From positions 1 to 17,164 of the forward strand of contig JBCCFD010000126.1 in NCBI GenBank assembly GCA_039029915.1: a DNA stretch of 17,164 nucleotides, given 5' to 3'. Source of the DNA: QQUD01 sp039029915. Its GTDB lineage: Bacteria; Chloroflexota; Anaerolineae; Promineifilales; Promineifilaceae. The position numbers and the translations under genes are program-made. Numbering within the stretch: position 1 is the first letter of the stretch; every line of letters begins with the position of its first letter. This document shows, piece after piece, positions 14,601 to 17,164 of this stretch. The notes under the pieces are model-generated. The model was not told where the DNA came from. It did no database searches and saw only the letters and a program-made list of their open reading frames with translations.

Positions 14601-16057
14601 CCCCTAACGAATGGGTGTTCAACGATGAGGTATTCCTCCTCTTGAACCTTGCCATCGGCGGTAACTTTGGTGGCGCAGTCAGCGATGACCTGACCTTCCC
14701 ACAATCGATGGCTATCGACTACGTGCGCGTTTATCAAGCAGACGACACGGCCGAACGTTTTGAAACCAGTTTCGTTGATGATTTCGTTGGCTGGCAAGAA
14801 GTGACAGTCAGCTTTGCTGACCTCGTTCGCAGCGACGACCAGCCAGCAGGCGCACCCAATGATGGGTTGTCAATGTCAGAAGTTTGGGGCTACGGCTTCA
14901 AATTGCCAGTTGATGGTCAAACGACCTCAGCAATGGTCGACCAAGTTCGCCTAACCGCGCCAACGGAAATCACCGTGGTTAACAACAATGACAGCGGCTC
15001 TGGCTCATTGCGAAATGCGCTTGACCAAGTTGCGCCCGGTGGTGACATTTACTTTGATAGCTCACTTGCCAACAGCACGATCACCTTCACCTCTGGCCCA
15101 TTGGTGATTAACAAGCCAGTCAACATCGACGGGTCCGGTGCTGAAAACCTAACCCTCGACGGGAACGGCTCAGACCGCATTCTTATCGTTGACGCCACGG
15201 GTGATGCCACAGTCAGCCATATGACGATGAGCAACGGATTTGGTTGGCAGCTGGCTGGTGCTATCTTGAACAACGGTATGCTCACGCTTGATCACGTCAC
15301 CGTTTCCAACAACGTCATGGCAACTGATGCTGGTGATTTCTGGCAAGGCGGTGGGGCCATCTACACTGGCACAGGGGGTTCAACCACAATTGTAGACAGT
15401 ACGATTGACAACAACACCTCCGGTTGGGCAGGTGGTGGCCTCTATGGCTTCTTCGGTTCAACAACAACGGTTATTCGCTCAACGGTTAGTAACAACACGG
15501 CGACTGATGTTGGTGGTGGGTTCCGCTCATTGGGTGATGCTGACATTACCAACAGCACTTTAAGCGGCAATGAATCGATTGGCTGGCACGGTGGGGCACT
15601 CTTTGTCACCGATGGCGTTGTCAACGTCACCAACAGCACGATTGCAAAGAATATCTCACCAGCCGCTGGCAATGCAGATGTGTTTGTGGGCACCTTTGGT
15701 GATTCTCCGGCAACGCTGAACATGACCAACAACATCGTAGCTAGCGATGCAGGCATGATCAACTGTTTCGTCGCTTTCTTTGGCGCAGGCACTGTAACGC
15801 TGGCTACTGACCACAATAATGTGTTCACGGATGGCACATGCTTTGTGGGGGCATCAGACCTGATCTGGGGTGTCGATGCCTTAGGCCTTGGTGACCTGGC
15901 TGACAATGGTGGACCAACCATGACGCATGCCTTGCTGGCTGGTAGCCCTGCGATTGACTTCGCAGATGGCGCAGCTTGCCCAGTTTATGACCAGCGCGGC
16001 GAGGCACGTCCTCAGGGCGCAGGTTGTGATGCCGGATCGTACGAAAGTGCACCTTAA
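11669..16057 (+). CDS. Large secreted multidomain GH16 beta-glucanase with nested carbohydrate-binding domains
   Basis: 1462 residues from the ATG at 11669, seven bases after GAGGAG. Signal peptide at about 1-29. Two CBM11/CIA30-like modules at about 33-212 and 213-400 share QDWS, GxSFWxYG, DTAERF, DDFSGWQ and GAPxDGL blocks. A Calx-beta-like domain lies at about 407-522. A third CBM11/CIA30-like copy begins at about 527 (LLLDDFERG), is broken by a helical insert (about 565-725), resumes at FGIDQDWS (about 732-765), is broken again by the GH16 domain (about 774-1023), and finishes at about 1026-1096 (DTAERF to VDQVRL). The GH16 active site GEIDIMEY gives Glu905, Asp907 and Glu910. Residues 1100-1400 form a parallel beta-helix-like repeat region, and 1405-1462 resemble the choice-of-anchor-Q tail (NGGPTMTHALLAGSPAIDF, DQRGEARPQG). 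It likely binds and cuts insoluble beta-glucan outside the cell. Domain families are recognised by eye. Confidence 0.93.
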   Translation: MKQRKTRILFSILLTLLLITLGVSSTVAATDISADFEGGPPAGWFQYEGGGAFIAPSFPLIADTDALARPGQSGDNTVLQALFDGTVGFAGMGIDFAAGGATGPQDWSNYAGVSFWMYGDNSGESFQFEIMDNRSDEAIDTAERFDYVVTDNFSGWQKIAIPFGDFTRATDFQPGGAPDDGLTLTSMWGIAIVIDGNAGTITLDDIGLDRPIVDDFENGLPSGTDTDGNGIGFITFNDPDSGVGITTTDSPPAPVPGSLAGNDVLLVDTNVNNNFGFAGMVHAFENAALDTWETQDWSKFEGISFWLYGNNTGSTLFIDVLDNRVPGTTNDTAERYSLDIIDDFSGWQFFEIPFDSMGRKEVGNGAPNDGLGLTEVHGWAFGVFNSGQQFINYIDDVSLYGIAEIPELSVSFTANNFDINEGETGSISVTLNRPMGEDDPASASVDYASEAGLATPGDDYVVPSAGTLTFTKGGPQTLTFDITTLQDDKYEDTERVILRLSNPVDVAAGFVMQATAAIINDDPFDPLLLDDFERGAFLWYSSDDLTLTTPEMGGENILKATTLDGVGLLSSKQTVFDSIQTLIPASSPIITNRLQAALNKLAVGLNPNYWVNEYYLDAADGHKVFVAEQQAVRFLNQVANSSAPEAADAQLAIYDLAAIDATLAELAIMRAINSNGNSTLIANAQLAMSQADSAAAAGNYRQAISKYLIAWEKAVQAVQAVVIAQPKFGRDFGIDQDWSLSEGMTFMYYGQGTGEEITVQIKENRAADPGPSGWNMTWADEFNDPAGTPPNPENWSYEIGDGAVNGIPGWGNDELQYYTDSTDNAAMDGNGNLVITAREADGSLQCYYGECAYTSARLLSWYKAEFAYGRIEARVLVPDGEDGLWPAFWSLGTDIDRVGWPQTGEIDIMEYVSRLPEEIFGTIHGPGYSGGQSFGNTYPFPGGVSTDYHTFTIEWQPDLIEWYVDGILYHTATPADVAPNEWVFNDEVFLLLNLAIGGNFGGAVSDDLTFPQSMAIDYVRVYQADDTAERFETSFVDDFVGWQEVTVSFADLVRSDDQPAGAPNDGLSMSEVWGYGFKLPVDGQTTSAMVDQVRLTAPTEITVVNNNDSGSGSLRNALDQVAPGGDIYFDSSLANSTITFTSGPLVINKPVNIDGSGAENLTLDGNGSDRILIVDATGDATVSHMTMSNGFGWQLAGAILNNGMLTLDHVTVSNNVMATDAGDFWQGGGAIYTGTGGSTTIVDSTIDNNTSGWAGGGLYGFFGSTTTVIRSTVSNNTATDVGGGFRSLGDADITNSTLSGNESIGWHGGALFVTDGVVNVTNSTIAKNISPAAGNADVFVGTFGDSPATLNMTNNIVASDAGMINCFVAFFGAGTVTLATDHNNVFTDGTCFVGASDLIWGVDALGLGDLADNGGPTMTHALLAGSPAIDFADGAACPVYDQRGEARPQGAGCDAGSYESAP

Positions 16058-16091
16058 ATAAATAATTATTGGGAGATCAGTATATCGGTAT

Positions 16092-16193
16092 ATTGGTTGA
16101 TTGGTTGATTGGTTAATTTTCATTTTACAAATCAACCAATCTCCAATCTCCCAATGCTGCTCCCTAATCCCCGATCCCCAATCCCCTAATCTC
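16092..16193 (+). repeat. Octamer repeats forming a hairpin, then C-rich low-complexity sequence
   Basis: TTGGTTGA is repeated at 16093-16100 and 16101-16108, with a variant TTGGTTAA at 16109-16116. ATTGGTTGATT (16100-16110, also 16092-16102) pairs exactly with AATCAACCAAT (16130-16140), making an 11-bp stem that could end the large GH16 transcript. Then follow imperfect CCCCAATC-like units (16164-16193). No gene is visible in the 190-base gap 16058-16247; it holds these repeats and the promoter of the next gene. Confidence 0.6.
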
Positions 16194-16201
16194 ACCCCCT
16201 C

Positions 16202-16229
16202 TTGATCCAGCCCTCTATTGTCGTAAAAT
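16202..16229 (+). promoter_or_regulatory. Possible promoter of the second LacI gene
   Basis: TTGATC (16202-16207) and TAAAAT (16224-16229) are separated by 16 bases and lie just before the GGAG ribosome site of the gene starting at 16248. No LacI-type palindrome was found here, in contrast to copy 1. Confidence 0.4.
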
Positions 16230-16247
16230 AGAAAGCTGGAGACCATT

Positions 16248-17164
16248 ATGACAAAACAGGAATCGGTTACGATTCAGGATATTGCGGATAAGGCAAATGT
16301 ATCGATTAGCACAGTCTCACGTGTTCTCAACGGCAACACTAAGGTTGGCGAAGGGTATAAAACGGCCGTTTTACAAGCCATTGAGGAACTCGATTACCGA
16401 CCTAACTTTTTCGCTCAAGGGTTAGCCAGCGGCCACTCCTACACCATCGGCGTCATCACCCAAAACGTAGGTAGCCCAGTTTATGACGCCATTCTCAAAG
16501 GCATTCTAGAGAACCTCTCACAAAGCAATTACTCCCCCATTTTCGCTGATGGTCAATGGGATATCGACCGAGAAGAGCACGCCATTGAAACGCTGATTGC
16601 CAAGCGCGTAGATGGTTTAATAATTGTCGGAGGCAGCACCCCAACAGAGCGGTTAATAAGCATTAGCCGTCAAATCCCATTAATAATTGTTGCTCGCATC
16701 GTCCCGGGGCTAGAGTCTCAATGTATTTACATGGACAACTACAAAGCTGGGTTTGAGGCAACGCAATATTTAATTGATCAAGGCCATCGCCAAATCGCTC
16801 ATTTATCGGGCATCCATCTTCATCAAGATTCACAGGAACGGGCCCGCGGTTACCAAGATGCTCTGGCTCAAGCAAGCATTGTGATCAACCAGGATCTGAT
16901 TATTGAAGGGGATTTTAGGCGGCAGTCTGGTGTCATGGGGATTGAGATGTTGTTAACGAAGAATGAGCCATTTACGGCCGTTTTCGTTGCCAATGATCAA
17001 ATGGCCTTTGGGGCTAGGCTTGCCCTCTTTCGCAGAGGTATTCGCGTCCCCGACGATGTCTCACTCGTTGGTTTTGACGACCAGCCAGATTCTGCCTACA
17101 TGATCCCTCCCCTGACAACCATTCGGCAACCCTCAGTTGAAATGGGCATTGCGGCAGCCAAAGC
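16248..17164 (+). CDS. LacI-family transcriptional regulator (copy 2, cut by window end)
   Basis: 305 codons are present and the frame is open at the right edge, so only about 30 residues of a normal LacI protein are missing. ATG at 16248 follows GGAG. Helix-turn-helix VTIQDIADKANVSISTVSRV (7-26), hinge helix with AQGLAS (56-61), then the ligand-binding domain with YTIGVITQNVG, VDGLIIVGGS, VFVANDQMAFGARLALF and DDVSLVGFDD. It is strongly similar to the regulator at 3135-4142 along its whole length, including FRRGIRVPDD, so the two arose by duplication. The recognition helix is nearly identical (Asp-Val versus Asn-Val at one step), so both may bind the same operators. The effector domains differ more, which suggests different inducers. 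Confidence 0.95.
   Translation, partial: MTKQESVTIQDIADKANVSISTVSRVLNGNTKVGEGYKTAVLQAIEELDYRPNFFAQGLASGHSYTIGVITQNVGSPVYDAILKGILENLSQSNYSPIFADGQWDIDREEHAIETLIAKRVDGLIIVGGSTPTERLISISRQIPLIIVARIVPGLESQCIYMDNYKAGFEATQYLIDQGHRQIAHLSGIHLHQDSQERARGYQDALAQASIVINQDLIIEGDFRRQSGVMGIEMLLTKNEPFTAVFVANDQMAFGARLALFRRGIRVPDDVSLVGFDDQPDSAYMIPPLTTIRQPSVEMGIAAAK

Larger units (their letters stand above)
3182..16981. repeat. Dispersed palindrome ACGGCCGT, 17 copies
   Basis: Exact copies of ACGGCCGT start at 3182, 4021, 4053, 4453, 4778, 6408, 7103, 7275, 8326, 8747, 9342, 9534, 10518, 10651, 14271, 16362 and 16974. Eight of them are the full decamer AACGGCCGTT. All lie inside coding sequence, on genes of both orientations and in different reading frames: Thr-Ala-Val, Asn-Gly-Arg or Tyr-Gly-Arg, and Arg-Pro. 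There are none in 1-3181 and one in 11669-16057. A random 17-kb sequence would hold about 0.3 copies. It behaves like the highly iterated palindrome HIP1 of cyanobacteria, but with a different sequence. Confidence 0.9.

Noticed and set aside
12106..15921. Several antisense open frames inside the large GH16 gene
   Set aside because: They are shadows of the strongly supported + strand gene with no family signature.
1..17164. CRISPR array, insertion sequence, integrase or attachment sites
   Set aside because: No regularly spaced repeats, transposase or integrase frames or flanking target duplications were seen.

Overview
The window reads as part of a bacterial polysaccharide-utilisation locus for beta-glucan (laminarin or lichenan type). 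It encodes two secreted GH16 endo-beta-glucanases, a GH3 beta-glucosidase, a six-hairpin (alpha/alpha)6 glycosidase-like protein, a SIS-family sugar-phosphate enzyme, an Stf0-type sulfotransferase, a sugar ABC-transporter binding lipoprotein, and three sugar-responsive regulators (two LacI, one ROK). There is no SusC/SusD pair, so Bacteroidota is unlikely. The acidic Glu/Met-rich lipoprotein linker, the Calx-beta and choice-of-anchor-Q-like modules and the moderate GC content suggest Chloroflexota (Anaerolineae or Ardenticatenia type). That placement is inference, not proof.

Layout. 1-1608 (-): ABC sugar-binding lipoprotein. Its 3' end runs into a perfect fold-back at the left edge (1-55 pairs with 115-169), probably a chimeric junction. 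1609-1929: a non-coding gap with a candidate small RNA. 1930-3054 (-): ROK regulator. 3135-4142 (-): LacI regulator, divergent from the + strand operon 4384-8782 (lipoprotein GH16, sulfotransferase, GH3; the last two overlap as ATGA). 8788-8839: a hairpin between convergent transcription units. 11036 to 8849 (-): the (alpha/alpha)6 protein followed by the SIS enzyme. 11037-11668: a 630-base divergent region with two LacI-type operators and a long, hairpin-rich leader. 11669-16057 (+): a 1462-residue secreted GH16 protein. 16058-16247: low-complexity repeats. 16248 to the right edge (+): a second, paralogous LacI regulator, cut by the window.

How it works together (inference): the large secreted GH16 and the lipoprotein GH16 cut glucan outside the cell. 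The binding protein delivers oligosaccharides to an ABC transporter whose permeases are not in the window. The GH3 enzyme, which has no signal peptide, finishes hydrolysis in the cytoplasm. LacI proteins acting at TGAAA(A/C)CGCTTTC-like operators would control the + strand operon, the lacI gene itself and the divergent 11 kb promoter region.

Most striking observations: (1) the palindrome ACGGCCGT occurs 17 times in 17 kb, against about 0.3 expected for a random 8-mer; (2) the large GH16 protein has its catalytic domain inserted inside a third copy of a CBM11/CIA30-like domain, which also carries a helical insertion; (3) the long leader before that gene has alternative hairpins that look like an attenuator; (4) a sulfotransferase is translationally coupled to a beta-glucosidase; (5) the left edge is a probable assembly or recombination fold-back.
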